A program made the translations under genes and the position numbers. Under the pieces are notes generated by a model. It ran no database searches. It was not told the origin of the DNA and saw only the letters and a program-made list of their open reading frames with translations. A stretch of DNA of 64,000 nucleotides from Microvirga flocculans ATCC BAA-817 (GTDB taxonomy: Bacteria > Pseudomonadota > Alphaproteobacteria > Rhizobiales > Beijerinckiaceae): positions 1 to 64,000 of the forward strand of contig NZ_JAEA01000012.1 of NCBI RefSeq assembly GCF_000518665.1, in the 5' to 3' direction. Of this stretch, positions 30,657 through 39,807 are shown one piece after another. How positions within the stretch are numbered: the stretch's first letter is position 1; each line of letters opens with the position of its first letter.

Positions 30657-31328
30657 ATGATCGCGCTCTTCGATCTCGACGGGACCCTGACCGACCCGAA
30701 GACGGGCATCACCCGTTCGGTCCAGCATGCGCTCGAGAGGCTCGGCCGCCCGGTTCTCGAGGCGGACGCGCTGACCTGGATGATCGGTCCGCCCCTGGCC
30801 GCGGGCTTCGCGAAGCTCCTGGGCGGCTCGGACGAGGTGCAGGATGCCGTGCGCCTCTACCGCGAGCGCTACAGCGAGGTGGGCCTGTTCGAGAACGAGG
30901 TCTATGCGGGCATTCCGGCCCTGCTCCAGGACCTTCGGGACAGGGATGTCCGCCTCTTCGTCGCGACCTCCAAGCTCCAGGTCTTCGCGCGGCGCATTCT
31001 CGATCATTTCGGCCTGTCGGGGTTCTTTCACGGGATCTACGGCTCGGAACCCGACCACCGCAACGCCGATAAGAGCGACCTGATCCGCTTCATTCTCGAC
31101 CGGGAGCGCATCGATCCGGCGCAGGCCGTGATGATCGGAGACCGGGAATACGATGCCATCGGGGCCAGGGCCAACGGGCTTTCGGCCATCGGCATCACCT
31201 GGGGCTACGGCTCCCGGCAGGAGCTGCTCGACGCCGGGGTCGCCTGCCTCGTGGACGAGCCGGAAGGGCTCAAGGAGCCGATCGTCACGCTGACGGCGTC
31301 CACGCCTCGCCGGGCCGCAGGGGCCTGA
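30657..31328 (+). CDS. HAD-superfamily phosphatase (phosphoglycolate phosphatase-like)
   Basis: 223 aa. The HAD motifs are all present: motif I FDLDGTLTD with the nucleophile Asp6, motif II VATSKLQ, the motif III lysine region NADKSDL, and motif IV MIGDREYDAIGARANG. An alpha-helical cap lies after motif I, as in Gph/PGMB enzymes. Phosphoglycolate is a guess based on general resemblance. The 3' end overlaps the convergent MBL gene by 44 bp, so the two mRNAs are partly antisense. Confidence 0.9.
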   Translation: MIALFDLDGTLTDPKTGITRSVQHALERLGRPVLEADALTWMIGPPLAAGFAKLLGGSDEVQDAVRLYRERYSEVGLFENEVYAGIPALLQDLRDRDVRLFVATSKLQVFARRILDHFGLSGFFHGIYGSEPDHRNADKSDLIRFILDRERIDPAQAVMIGDREYDAIGARANGLSAIGITWGYGSRQELLDAGVACLVDEPEGLKEPIVTLTASTPRRAAGA

Positions 31329-32349
31329 ACCGTTCCTCCGGGATCTCCGCCGCCTGGAGCGCCGCCGCCAGGTCCCGCGGCGGCTCGTCGATTCCCTCGT
31401 CGGTGAGCCGGAACGTGCCCCAGTGGTGGCCGAAGGCCTGCTCGGCCTCGACGATGCCGAGCACCTTCACCGCATCCTCCGGGTTCATGTGCTGCGGCCC
31501 CATGAACCAGCGCGGCTCGTAGGCCCCAATGGGCAGATGGACGAGGCGGGGCCTGCCGTAGCGCGCCCGCACGGCGTGAAAGATCTTGCCGTCGCCGAAG
31601 CCGGTATCGCCGATGTGGTAGATCACGCCGGCAGGGGTGGTGAGCACATAGGCGCACCAGAGCGCCATGCGACGGTCGTTGATGCCCCGCGCGGACCAGT
31701 GATAGGCGGGCTCGAAATGAGCCGTGATGCCGTTGCCGAGATCGACGGATTCGCCCCAGTCCCGCGTCTCGACCGGGATCTCGGGATGCTCGGCCCTGAT
31801 GATCGCGTCGTTGCCCAGGGGCGCGACCAGGCGCGGCCTGTGCCGCTGCCAGAGACGCCCCAGGGCGTCGAGGTCGAGATGGTCGTAATGGTTGTGCGTG
31901 ATCAGCACCGCATGGATCGGCGGCAGGTCCTCGAAGGCGATGCCGGGCGGATTGACCCGCTTCGGGCCGGTGAAGGAGAAGGGGCTCGCGCGTTCCGAAA
32001 AAACCGGGTCGACCAGGATGTTGAGCCCCGCCGCCTGGATCAGGAACGAGGCATGGCCGATCAGTGCCGTGCGCAGGTCCCTCACCTCGGCCGGGGGCCT
32101 GTCCCGAAAGGGGCTCGGAAAGCTCTCGGGCCAGGCCCTCCTTTCCCCGCCGAGCTGCCAGCGGGCGAGCTCGATCAGGCCCTTGTCCTGCGGCTGGTCG
32201 GCCAGGAAGAACCGCACGCCGTCGAAATGGTCCGTCACGGGGCCTTGGTAATAGCGGTTTTTTGACCGCGCGGCCGTCATCCAGCCGAAGGCTCCGGTGG
32301 TGGCGAGGGCGGGAAAGCCGAAGGCTTTGAGCAGGGTGCGGCGTTTCAT
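31285..32349 (-). CDS. Exported MBL-fold metallohydrolase (NAPE-PLD/UlaG-like)
   Basis: 354 aa. The N-terminus MKRRTLLKAFGFPALATTGAFGW is Tat-like, though with Lys-Arg-Arg rather than a full twin-Arg consensus. The metal site THNHYDHLDLD (HxHxDH) is intact, with later ligands in PAYHWSARG, IGDTGFGDG and GHHWGTF. The order of motifs matches the phospholipase-D-like (NAPE-PLD) branch of the beta-lactamase superfamily. The substrate is unknown. Confidence 0.87.
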   Translation of the reverse strand: MKRRTLLKAFGFPALATTGAFGWMTAARSKNRYYQGPVTDHFDGVRFFLADQPQDKGLIELARWQLGGERRAWPESFPSPFRDRPPAEVRDLRTALIGHASFLIQAAGLNILVDPVFSERASPFSFTGPKRVNPPGIAFEDLPPIHAVLITHNHYDHLDLDALGRLWQRHRPRLVAPLGNDAIIRAEHPEIPVETRDWGESVDLGNGITAHFEPAYHWSARGINDRRMALWCAYVLTTPAGVIYHIGDTGFGDGKIFHAVRARYGRPRLVHLPIGAYEPRWFMGPQHMNPEDAVKVLGIVEAEQAFGHHWGTFRLTDEGIDEPPRDLAAALQAAEIPEERFRPLRPGEAWTPSA

Positions 32350-32462
32350 GGAGATCGGCGGTCCTGGGCGAGGCGCTTATCGATGCCTTAAGCGTGGGGA
32401 TGGCGCGGCCCGTCGGCAAGTATCCGCTGCGTCACCCGACAGAGCGAAGATCGGGGAGACAC

Positions 32463-33347
32463 TCACGCCGCCCTGTCGGCAATCGCCTCCGCCAGCGCCA
32501 GCACGCGCCTGGCCATCTCCGCGTGAAGCCGCTCGACCATGCGGCCGTTGTGGCTGACCGCGCCCTTGCCGGCGTTCTGCGGCAATTCGAACAGGGCGAC
32601 GATGTCGCGGGCCCGCTCGATCTCGTCCCGGGATGGCGCAAAGACCTCGTTCGCCACGGCGATCTGGTCCGGATGGATGACGGTCTTGCCGTCGAAGCCG
32701 CAATCGCGGCCCTGCTCGCATTCCGTCCGGAACCCGTCCGCATCGGACAGGCTGTTATAGACCCCGTCGAGAATGTCGATGCCATGTGCCCGCGCGGCCG
32801 CGAGCGCGGTCATGAGCCAGGGCAGCATGGCGGCGCGGCCCGGCATCAGGCGCGCGCGGGTATCCTTGGCGAGATCGTTCGTGCCCATGACGAAGCAGTC
32901 GAGGCGCGTGTCGACATCGCGCGCCGCGCTCGCGATGGTTTGTGCGTCGAGGATGGCGAGCGGCGTCTCGATCATCGCCCAGACACGGGTGCGCTCGGCG
33001 GCCCCGAGCCTGCGCAGGCGCAGGCCCACCGCGGCGAGCGTCTCTGCCGTGGAGACCTTCGGCACGAGGATCGCATCGGGCTGCGCGGCGGCCGCGGCCG
33101 CGAGATCGTCCTCGCCCCAGGGCGTATCGAGGGCGTTGACGCGGATCACCAGCTCGCGCCCGCCGTAGCCTCCCGCCCGCACGGCCGCGCAGACCTGCTC
33201 GCGCGCCTGCGCCTTCGCCTCCGGCGCCACCGCGTCCTCGAGGTCGAGGATCACCACGTCCGCGGCGAGAGTCTTCGCCTTTTCGATGGCCCGGGCATTG
33301 GAGCCGGGCATGTAGAGCGCGCTGCGGCGCGGGCGGATGGCGGTCAT
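32463..33347 (-). CDS. HpcH/HpaI-family CoA-ester lyase (CitE-like)
   Basis: 294 aa from the ATG at 33347 (MTAIRPRRSALYMPGSNARAI). Typical CitE/malyl-CoA lyase blocks are VVILDLEDAVAPEAK, the Arg in ELVIRVNALDT, VWAMIETPLAILD with the metal-binding Glu, and GFDGKTVIHPDQI. It probably cleaves or forms a 3-hydroxyacyl-CoA such as malyl-, citramalyl- or methylmalyl-CoA. The exact substrate is not readable, and no adjacent partner enzyme helps. It is divergent from the DUF429 gene. Confidence 0.87.
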   Translation of the reverse strand: MTAIRPRRSALYMPGSNARAIEKAKTLAADVVILDLEDAVAPEAKAQAREQVCAAVRAGGYGGRELVIRVNALDTPWGEDDLAAAAAAQPDAILVPKVSTAETLAAVGLRLRRLGAAERTRVWAMIETPLAILDAQTIASAARDVDTRLDCFVMGTNDLAKDTRARLMPGRAAMLPWLMTALAAARAHGIDILDGVYNSLSDADGFRTECEQGRDCGFDGKTVIHPDQIAVANEVFAPSRDEIERARDIVALFELPQNAGKGAVSHNGRMVERLHAEMARRVLALAEAIADRAA

Positions 33348-33447
33348 GGCGTCTTCCTCGGAATGCCTTTCGGTTTTAATCGTGGTTTCCATCGGAGAAC
33401 AGAGACATCCAGGCCGGAACGCCGGGATGAAGGGGAGATCGTCGCGG

Positions 33448-34185
33448 ATGTGGGTTGCGGGTGTCGACGGCTGCCGGTGCGGCTGGATCGCGGTGCTCAT
33501 GCGGGTCGACGATCCGCAGATGCACCGCATCGTGACGGCTCAGAACCTCGCCGCCATCGCCGATGCGCCGGAACGGCCCGCACCGATCGCCGTCGACATG
33601 CCCATCGGCCTGCCCGAGCGGATCGAGGGCTCCGGACGGCTGCCGGAGCAGCTGATTCGCCCCCTTCTCGGCGCTCGGCAATCCTCCGTGTTCGCGATTC
33701 CCTCCCGCCGCGCCGTCGAGGCGGAGGATTACGGGCAGGCCTGCGCCATCGCCGCCGCCACCTCCGAGCCGCCGCGCAAGGTGTCGCGGCAGGGCTTTGC
33801 CATCTTTCCCAAGATCCGCGAGATCGACGCCCTTCTGCGCGCCCGGCCGGAGCTCGCGCCGCGCGTGTTCGAGGTGCATCCCGAGCTCGCCTTCTGGGCG
33901 CTGAACGGCCGCACGGCGCTGTCCGAGCCGAAGAAGGTGAAGGGCACGCCCTACGGGCCGGGCATGGCCCTGCGGCGGCAGCTCCTTCTCCAATCGGGCC
34001 TCGTGCCCGAGGCGCTGATTCAGGCAGCCCCGCCGCCCGGCGCGGCCCAGGACGACCTGCTCGACGCACTTGCGGGGTTGACCGTGGCCCTCGATATCGC
34101 GAGAGGTGGGGGGCAATCCTTTCCCAGCCCGCCCGGCCGCGACGCCCACGGCCTGCCGGTCGCCATCTGGACACTCAGCAGGTAA
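33448..34185 (+). CDS. DUF429 protein (predicted RNase H-like fold)
   Basis: 245 aa from the ATG at 33448, chosen for AGGGGAG 10 nt upstream; an ATG at 33427 is in frame. The family marks are VAGVDGCRCGWIAV, AVDMPIGLP, the ARQSSVFAIPSR block and EVHPELAFWALNG. Conserved acidic residues suggest a nuclease-like fold, but no function is known. It ends 3 bp before the PLP-enzyme gene, so an operon with the next two genes is likely. Confidence 0.85.
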   Translation: MWVAGVDGCRCGWIAVLMRVDDPQMHRIVTAQNLAAIADAPERPAPIAVDMPIGLPERIEGSGRLPEQLIRPLLGARQSSVFAIPSRRAVEAEDYGQACAIAAATSEPPRKVSRQGFAIFPKIREIDALLRARPELAPRVFEVHPELAFWALNGRTALSEPKKVKGTPYGPGMALRRQLLLQSGLVPEALIQAAPPPGAAQDDLLDALAGLTVALDIARGGGQSFPSPPGRDAHGLPVAIWTLSR

Positions 34186-34188
34186 CGC

Positions 34189-35130
34189 ATGCCCATCACA
34201 CGCGCCGAGATCGAAGCCGCCCATGGCCGCATCGCGCCCCATATCCGCCGCACGCCGGTCCTGAACGAGGCCGGGGCCTTCGGCCATGACGGCCCGGTGA
34301 GCCTGAAGCTGGAATTTCTCCAGCATGCGGGCTCGTTCAAGACGCGCGGCGCGTTCAACACCCTTCTGTCGATGCCGGTCCCGGCCGTAGGCGTGGCGGC
34401 GGCCTCCGGCGGCAACCATGGGGCGGCGGTGGCCTATGCAGCCAGCAAGCTCGGCGTGAAGGCGCGCATCTTCGTGCCCGAAATCTCAAGCCCCGCGAAG
34501 ATCGCTGTCATCCGCTCCCATGGAGCCGAGGTGGTGATCGGCGGCGCGCGCTATGCGGATGCGCAGGAGGCTTGCGACCGCTACGTGGCGGAAACGGGCG
34601 CGCTGCGGATCCATCCCTTCGCGGCGGCGAGCACCATGACCGGCCAGGGGACGGCCGCTCTCGAATGGGAGCAGGACGTGCCCGCCCTCGACACGGTTCT
34701 CGTCGCCGTGGGCGGCGGCGGCCTGATCGGCGGCGTTTCGAGCTGGTGGGCGGGCCGGGTGAAGGTGGTCGGCGTCGAGCCGGAAGGTTCGCGGGCGCTC
34801 CACGCTGCCCTGGAGGCCGGACGTCCGGTCGACGTGGACGTGGATTCTGTGGCCGCCGATTCGCTGGGCGCGAAGAACACCGGCGAGCTGGTCTATGAGA
34901 TCTGCCGCGAGACGGTCGATCACGTGGCGCTCGTGAGCGACGCGGCGATCCGCGACGCGCAGCGGCTTCTCTGGCGCGATTATCGCATCGCCTCCGAGCC
35001 CGGCGGCGCGGCGGCCCTGGCGGCGCTGGTCTCCGGGGCCTATAAACCCCGCTCAGGCGAGAGGATCGGCGTGCTCCTGTGCGGCGCCAATGTCGAGCTT
35101 CCGAAGCTCGCCGAGATCGCCCATCCGTAA
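34189..35130 (+). CDS. Fold-type II PLP enzyme, serine/threonine dehydratase-like
   Basis: 313 aa. The PLP lysine is Lys51 in HAGSFKTRGAFN. The phosphate-binding loop is VAVGGGGLIGGV, and SGGNHGAAVAYA holds the Asn that contacts the cofactor. It has no ACT-type regulatory domain, like catabolic threonine dehydratases and serine racemases. The product is predicted to be a 2-oxoacid plus ammonia; racemase activity cannot be excluded. Confidence 0.87.
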   Translation: MPITRAEIEAAHGRIAPHIRRTPVLNEAGAFGHDGPVSLKLEFLQHAGSFKTRGAFNTLLSMPVPAVGVAAASGGNHGAAVAYAASKLGVKARIFVPEISSPAKIAVIRSHGAEVVIGGARYADAQEACDRYVAETGALRIHPFAAASTMTGQGTAALEWEQDVPALDTVLVAVGGGGLIGGVSSWWAGRVKVVGVEPEGSRALHAALEAGRPVDVDVDSVAADSLGAKNTGELVYEICRETVDHVALVSDAAIRDAQRLLWRDYRIASEPGGAAALAALVSGAYKPRSGERIGVLLCGANVELPKLAEIAHP

Positions 35131-35144
35131 CCGAAGGACGCCCC

Positions 35145-35825
35145 ATGTTCCCGCAACGTCTGACCGAAGGCTACCGCGCGTTTCTCGACGCCCGCTTCCC
35201 GAGCGAGAAGAACCGCTTCGAGGCCCTCGCGGAAAAGGGCCAGTCGCCGGAGGTGATGGTGATCGGCTGCTGCGACAGCCGCGTCTCGCCGGAGGTCATC
35301 TTCGACGCGAGCCCGGGTGAATTGTTCGTCGTCAGGAACGTGGCGAACCTCGTGCCGCCCTATGAGACCGGCGGCGATTATCACGGCACCTCGGCAGCGC
35401 TCGAATTCGCCGTGCAGGCTCTCAGGGTCAAGCATATCGTGGTGCTGGGCCATGCCCGCTGCGGCGGCGTGCGCGCCTTCGCCGACGATAAAGCGCCGCT
35501 CTCCCCGGGCGACTTCATCGGCCGCTGGATGAACCTGATCAAGCCGGCCGGCGAACGGCTCGGGCCGCACCGCGGCAACCTGGAGGAATACCTCCCGCGC
35601 CTCGAACTCGCCGCCATCGAGAACAGCCTCGCCAACCTGATGACGTTTCCCTGCGTGCGCATTCTCGTGGAGCGCGGCAAGCTGCAGCTCCACGGCGCCT
35701 ATTTCGGCGTGGCGACCGGCGTGCTGCTGGTGCGCGATCCCGAGACGGGCGAGTTCAAGCCTGTGGCGGACAATCTGCCCGAGCGCGTCTCGATGTTCTC
35801 GGCGCGGGACGCGGGACCGCTGTAG
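35145..35825 (+). CDS. Beta-class carbonic anhydrase
   Basis: Interconverts CO2 and bicarbonate. 226 aa from the ATG at 35145, with GAAGGA upstream. Zinc ligands are Cys42 in VIGCCDSRVSPE and the His/Cys pair in VLGHARCGGVRA; the Asp-Arg dyad (D44, R46) is intact. It begins 14 bp after the PLP gene in the same direction. It probably supplies bicarbonate for carboxylases. Confidence 0.95.
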   Translation: MFPQRLTEGYRAFLDARFPSEKNRFEALAEKGQSPEVMVIGCCDSRVSPEVIFDASPGELFVVRNVANLVPPYETGGDYHGTSAALEFAVQALRVKHIVVLGHARCGGVRAFADDKAPLSPGDFIGRWMNLIKPAGERLGPHRGNLEEYLPRLELAAIENSLANLMTFPCVRILVERGKLQLHGAYFGVATGVLLVRDPETGEFKPVADNLPERVSMFSARDAGPL

Positions 35826-35911
35826 GGGGATCTGGCTCTGCACTCATACAGCGCGATGACTATCTCACACGGCGCTTGGCTCAACAGCGATAAAATGAAA
35901 TAACATCCATT

Positions 35912-36406
35912 ATGCCGCTGTTGAGAGAAACCTCCGTGTTTACGATAATCTATCGTTGTTTGTACATTGCTCTCGTTCTCTACATGACCGTCACCGAGTA
36001 CCGAAAGGATGGTGACTTCATAGGAGCAGTCCTGTTCTTTTTGCTGATGCTAGCAGCGCTTGAACTGATTTACTGGCTATACTGGCTAAAGGCGAACACG
36101 TCGGAATTCGCAGATCGCTTCAAAATCTGGCTTGGCAAGCAGCAAAACCGGACAACCCAAGATCAAAGTTATCCGAATGTGCCATTGTTTATCGCATTGG
36201 CGATAGCGGCCATCTTTATCGGTTTAGCAGTGGTGCTGCACATCACTTTTCCTGAAAGCTGCGACCCTGAGTCTAGGAAGTGGCTCTTCCGGGTTGCGAT
36301 TTGTAAACAACCTCTCCGATTCGTCATGTATAGCGTGGAGGTCGGGGGTATGATGGTCCTTGGTCTAGCCTATCTCATGATCGCCTATCGGTCATGGAGG
36401 CGATGA
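35912..36406 (+). CDS. AT-rich multi-pass membrane protein of unknown function
   Basis: 164 aa with hydrophobic segments near residues 10-26, 36-60, 90-112 and 136-158. I recognise no family. Codon use is clearly more AT-rich than the neighbours (TTA, ATA, GTA and AAA are common). It sits in a ~580-bp AT-rich patch between the carbonic anhydrase gene and asd, ended by the hairpin at 36434. A second small membrane protein in an AT-rich patch is at 19493. Horizontal acquisition is the simplest reading. Confidence 0.6.
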   Translation: MPLLRETSVFTIIYRCLYIALVLYMTVTEYRKDGDFIGAVLFFLLMLAALELIYWLYWLKANTSEFADRFKIWLGKQQNRTTQDQSYPNVPLFIALAIAAIFIGLAVVLHITFPESCDPESRKWLFRVAICKQPLRFVMYSVEVGGMMVLGLAYLMIAYRSWRR

Positions 36407-36433
36407 CATACGAGGGCTCCGACAGCTAAAAGA

Positions 36434-36457
36434 AAAGGCCGCCTTCAGGCGGCCTTT
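36434..36457. terminator. Bidirectional terminator before asd
   Basis: Stem AAAGGCCGCCT (36434-36444) with AGGCGGCCTTT (36447-36457), opening to a 4-nt loop if the closing pair is left out. It has T-rich or A-rich flanks both ways and lies between convergent genes. Confidence 0.8.
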
Positions 36458-36477
36458 CGCTTTAACTCTCTGAGGAC

Positions 36478-37509
36478 TTAAGCCGCCTGCTTCTTCGGCT
36501 TGAGCAGGCCGCGGTTGATCATCGCTTCGGCGATCTGCACCGCGTTGAGCGCCGCGCCCTTGCGCAGGTTGTCGGAGACGCACCAGAATGCGAGGCCGTT
36601 CTCGACCGTGATGTCCTCGCGGATGCGGGAGATGTAGGTGGCGTCCTCGCCCGCCGCCTCGTGCGGGGTGATGTAGCCGCCGGGCTCGCGCTTATCGACC
36701 ACCATGATGCCGGGCGACGAGCGCAGGATGTCGCGGGCCTCGTCCGCCGTGATCGGCTTCTCGAATTCCACGTTCACCGCTTCCGAGTGGCTGATGAAGA
36801 CCGGCACGCGCACGCAGGTGGCGGTGAGCTTGATCTTCGGGTCGAGAATTTTCTTGGTCTCGGCCGTCATCTTCCACTCTTCCTTCGTGTACCCGTCCTC
36901 CATGAACACGTCGATGTGCGGGATCAGGTTGAAGGCGATGCGCTTGGGGAACTTCTTCTCCTGCACATCCTGCAGAGAATAGAGCGCCTTGGTCTGGCGG
37001 TCGAGTTCGTCCATGCCGTCCTTGCCCGCGCCGGAAACCGACTGGTAGGTGGCGACGACCACGCGCTTGATGGTGGCGCGGTCATGGAGCGGCTTGAGGG
37101 CCACCACGAGCTGGGCGGTGGAGCAGTTCGGGTTGGCGATGATGCCCTTCTTCATCTCGCGCAGCGCCTCGGCGTTCACCTCCGGCACCACGAGCGGCAC
37201 CTCCGGGTCGTAGCGCCAGGCGGAGGAATTATCGATCACCACAGCGCCCTGGGCCGCGATCTTCGGCGACCATTCCTTGGAGACATCGCCGCCCGCGGAC
37301 ATGAGGCACAGGTCGACATCCGAGAAGTCGTAGGTGTCCAGCGCCTTCGTCTTGAGCGTCTTGTCGCCGTAGGAGACTTCCGATCCCTGGCTGCGGCGGG
37401 AGGCCAGCGCCACCACCTCATCGGCCGGGAAAGCCCGCTCGGCGAGGATGCTCAGCATCTCGCGGCCCACATTGCCGGTCGCACCAACGACGGCGATCTT
37501 GTAACCCAT
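36478..37509 (-). CDS. asd: Aspartate-semialdehyde dehydrogenase
   Basis: NADPH enzyme making aspartate semialdehyde for lysine, threonine, methionine and diaminopimelate. 343 aa. The nucleotide motif VVGATGNVGREML is at the N-terminus, the catalytic Cys129 is in IANPNCSTAQLVVALKP, and HSEAVNVEFEKP holds the conserved His/Glu region. Monocistronic, with its terminator shared with the upstream membrane gene. Confidence 0.97.
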   Translation of the reverse strand: MGYKIAVVGATGNVGREMLSILAERAFPADEVVALASRRSQGSEVSYGDKTLKTKALDTYDFSDVDLCLMSAGGDVSKEWSPKIAAQGAVVIDNSSAWRYDPEVPLVVPEVNAEALREMKKGIIANPNCSTAQLVVALKPLHDRATIKRVVVATYQSVSGAGKDGMDELDRQTKALYSLQDVQEKKFPKRIAFNLIPHIDVFMEDGYTKEEWKMTAETKKILDPKIKLTATCVRVPVFISHSEAVNVEFEKPITADEARDILRSSPGIMVVDKREPGGYITPHEAAGEDATYISRIREDITVENGLAFWCVSDNLRKGAALNAVQIAEAMINRGLLKPKKQAA

Positions 37510-37907
37510 TGGACTTCTCCTGTTGTCGCTCTCCCCGGAGATATAGGAACCCTGTTCGGGTGTCGCCTCTCGCCCCGACGGGAGAGAGGACCGGGGACGA
37601 CGAGGCTTATGCGGCCGTCGTTTTCACGGCCGGGGTTTTTCCACCCGTTTTGGCGGTTTTCGTTTTGCTCGTCGTGAGGGTGAGCAGCGCCATTGCCTTC
37701 GTCCATTCGCAAGCCTGCAGCAGGCTCCGATGCCTTCACCAACACACCAAAGGTTCGCTCCCGTCAAGCGTTCTCTTCGCGGCACTTGGTCTAAGAGGCC
37801 TGTCGCTTAACCTTCGGTTTACCTTGCTTAGCAAAACCTTTCGAAGCGCCGGCAATGTCACGGTAGAACATAGGGACCGCATGACGACCGGGCTTGATGG
37901 TTGAACG
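37510..37907. other. 398-bp intergenic region between asd and the next gene
   Basis: It must contain the promoters for divergent asd and the gene at 37908. Short open frames here have no ribosome sites and no protein-like character. Only a loose dyad near 37817-37842 is seen. A small RNA cannot be excluded. Confidence 0.5.
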
Positions 37908-38693
37908 ATGCCGAGGGCAGGCTATGCCGAATGGGACGAGCAGGATCTCGCCGACTGGGTCGACGAGCGCCCGTCTCGTCGCGCGCGGCGAAAGCGCCTG
38001 CCCTGGCTGCGCGTGATCCTGATGTCGTCCTGCACCGTCGCGGGGCTCGCCTACCTCGCCCTCCAGCAGGAGCGGCATGCCCGGCCGGGCGAGCCTGCGA
38101 AGGGCGTTCCCGCCTCCGTCCTGGTCGCGCCCGCCTCGGCCTGGAAGCCTGTAGCCTCCACCCCCGCCCTTTACGCGCTCCCCGGCGGCGTCGCGGCCGA
38201 GGCGCGCCAGCACACCAACGGGGCGCGGGAGGACACCCTGACCCTCGGACGTTTCGGCGATTTCCGCTATGCGCAGGTGGCCCTCACGCAGGGCACGGCC
38301 GAGCCGGCCGGGAGCTTCTATGTGGATACCGTGCGCCGCGCCGCGCGGGCCGGCCTCGCCGTGGCGCATCAGGGCCTGGGGCGGATGGTGGCGACGAAGT
38401 TCGGAGCCGTGGAGACCGCTCCCCTGACCCTGGCGGCCAAGGCCGAGCAGGCCTGCCAGGCCTTCCGCTTCGCAGATGCGGATACCGCGTTCGGCTTCCA
38501 GGGCTGGCTCTGCGGATCGTCCGCGCCCGACGAGGCGCAGCTCGCCTGCTTCATCGAGGGGATCGCCCTGGCCGGGAACGCCAGCCCGTCCCTGAAGGCG
38601 GTGTTCGCCCGGGCCGACCGCAACCGGACCGAGGCCTGCGGGCCGGGCGCCCGCACCGCTTCCGTTTCCGTCAGGCCTCCGGCCCGACCGTAA
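37908..38693 (+). CDS. Conserved-style hypothetical membrane-anchored protein
   Basis: 261 aa. A basic N-terminal cytoplasmic segment (RPSRRARRKR) precedes a single membrane helix (about residues 30-50, LRVILMSSCTVAGLAYLAL). The rest, about 210 residues, is probably periplasmic, with a few cysteines (AEQACQAFRF, GWLCGSS, AQLACF, EACGPG) that could form two disulfides. I recognise no family. Its 3' end overlaps the convergent sulfite-oxidase-fold gene by 23 bp. Confidence 0.72.
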   Translation: MPRAGYAEWDEQDLADWVDERPSRRARRKRLPWLRVILMSSCTVAGLAYLALQQERHARPGEPAKGVPASVLVAPASAWKPVASTPALYALPGGVAAEARQHTNGAREDTLTLGRFGDFRYAQVALTQGTAEPAGSFYVDTVRRAARAGLAVAHQGLGRMVATKFGAVETAPLTLAAKAEQACQAFRFADADTAFGFQGWLCGSSAPDEAQLACFIEGIALAGNASPSLKAVFARADRNRTEACGPGARTASVSVRPPARP

Positions 38694-39807
38694 CCGCCAC
38701 CCGGTGCATGACGTTGCAGCCGTAGCCGTTCGGGTTCCAATTGGCGGCCCGGAAGGGCTGGGCCCGGCCCCTGGAATCCGTCGCGCGGGCGAAAATCTCA
38801 TAAAAGCCGTCGCCGGGCAGGGCGAGAGACGCCTGCCACCGCACCCAGTCGTAACGGTTGCGCGGCGGCGTCATCGTCGCCGCGGTCCAGGTCGCGCCGC
38901 CATCGACGGTCACCTCGACCCTGGCCACCTCGTCGTCGCCCGCCCAGGCCGCCCCGCGGACGTCGAGGCTGCGCGTGCCCGCCGGAAGAACGCTGCCGTC
39001 CGCCGGCGCGGTGACGATGCTGCGCACGGGCATGGATTCGAGGATGCGGGTCTCGACGCCCCGCCCGTCGGAACCCGGCGCGAGGGGGCGCACGGGCATG
39101 CGATAGGACAGCCCCGTCATGCCCGGCCCGTCATGCTCCCGGTCGCGGATCCAGATGCGGGTGAGCCATTTCTGGCTGAGCGATCCGGGCCAGCCCGGCA
39201 CAATGAGCCGCAAGGGCCCGCCGTGAAGGAAGGGCAGCGGCTCGCCGTTCATCGCCCAGACGAGGAGCGTGTGCTCCTCCAGCGCCTTGGCGATGGGAAC
39301 GCCGCGGGACATGGCCTGATGCGCGCGGCTGCCCTGCTTGTCGGGATCCGCGCCGAAATGGCCGGTGAACAGGGCGCTCTCCTTCAGGCCTGCCTCGCGC
39401 AGCACGTCCTTGAGGGACACGCCGGTCCATTCCGCGCAGCCGACGCCGCCATGGGTCCAGGGATTGCCCTCGGCCCGGGGCTCGAAGAACGAGCGTCCGT
39501 TGCCGCCGCATTCGAGCACCATGCGCAGGGTCTTGTGCGGAAAGCGGCTCTTGAGCCCGGCCAGGGTGAGATCGAGCGGGCGCTCGACCTCTCCGTCGAT
39601 GGTGAGGCGCCAGGTTTCGGGATCGCTGACGGGCGGGGGCAGCAGGCCGTTGTTGCGCACGAAGAAGCGCGCGATGGGTGTCGTGTCGTCGTCGAGAAGC
39701 TCCTCGGGCGTCTCGGCCACCAGCGGGGTCTCGCCCAGGAGGCTCAGGCCTTCCTTCCTGAAGAGATCGAAACCGATCTCGGGCTTGTCCTGAACCGATT
39801 TCTGCAT
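38671..39807 (-). CDS. Sulfite oxidase-family molybdenum enzyme
   Basis: 378 aa. Residues ~40-240 form the molybdopterin domain, with the Mo-ligating Cys in MVLECGGNGRSFF and HGGPLRLIVPGWPGSLSQKWL. Residues ~260-378 form the Ig-like Mo-cofactor dimerisation domain, ending in NPNGYGCNVMHRV. There is no signal peptide, no cytochrome domain and no adjacent cytochrome gene, so location and electron acceptor are unclear. It may oxidise sulfite or a related compound. Confidence 0.9.
   Translation of the reverse strand: MQKSVQDKPEIGFDLFRKEGLSLLGETPLVAETPEELLDDDTTPIARFFVRNNGLLPPPVSDPETWRLTIDGEVERPLDLTLAGLKSRFPHKTLRMVLECGGNGRSFFEPRAEGNPWTHGGVGCAEWTGVSLKDVLREAGLKESALFTGHFGADPDKQGSRAHQAMSRGVPIAKALEEHTLLVWAMNGEPLPFLHGGPLRLIVPGWPGSLSQKWLTRIWIRDREHDGPGMTGLSYRMPVRPLAPGSDGRGVETRILESMPVRSIVTAPADGSVLPAGTRSLDVRGAAWAGDDEVARVEVTVDGGATWTAATMTPPRNRYDWVRWQASLALPGDGFYEIFARATDSRGRAQPFRAANWNPNGYGCNVMHRVAVTVGPEA

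Noticed and set aside
31285-31328. 44-bp overlap of convergent genes as possible antisense regulation
   Set aside because: Short convergent overlaps also occur at 22657-22691 and 38671-38693; nothing marks this one as special.
37510-37904. Short open frames in the asd upstream region
   Set aside because: No ribosome sites, low-complexity translations and no protein-like pattern; left as noncoding.
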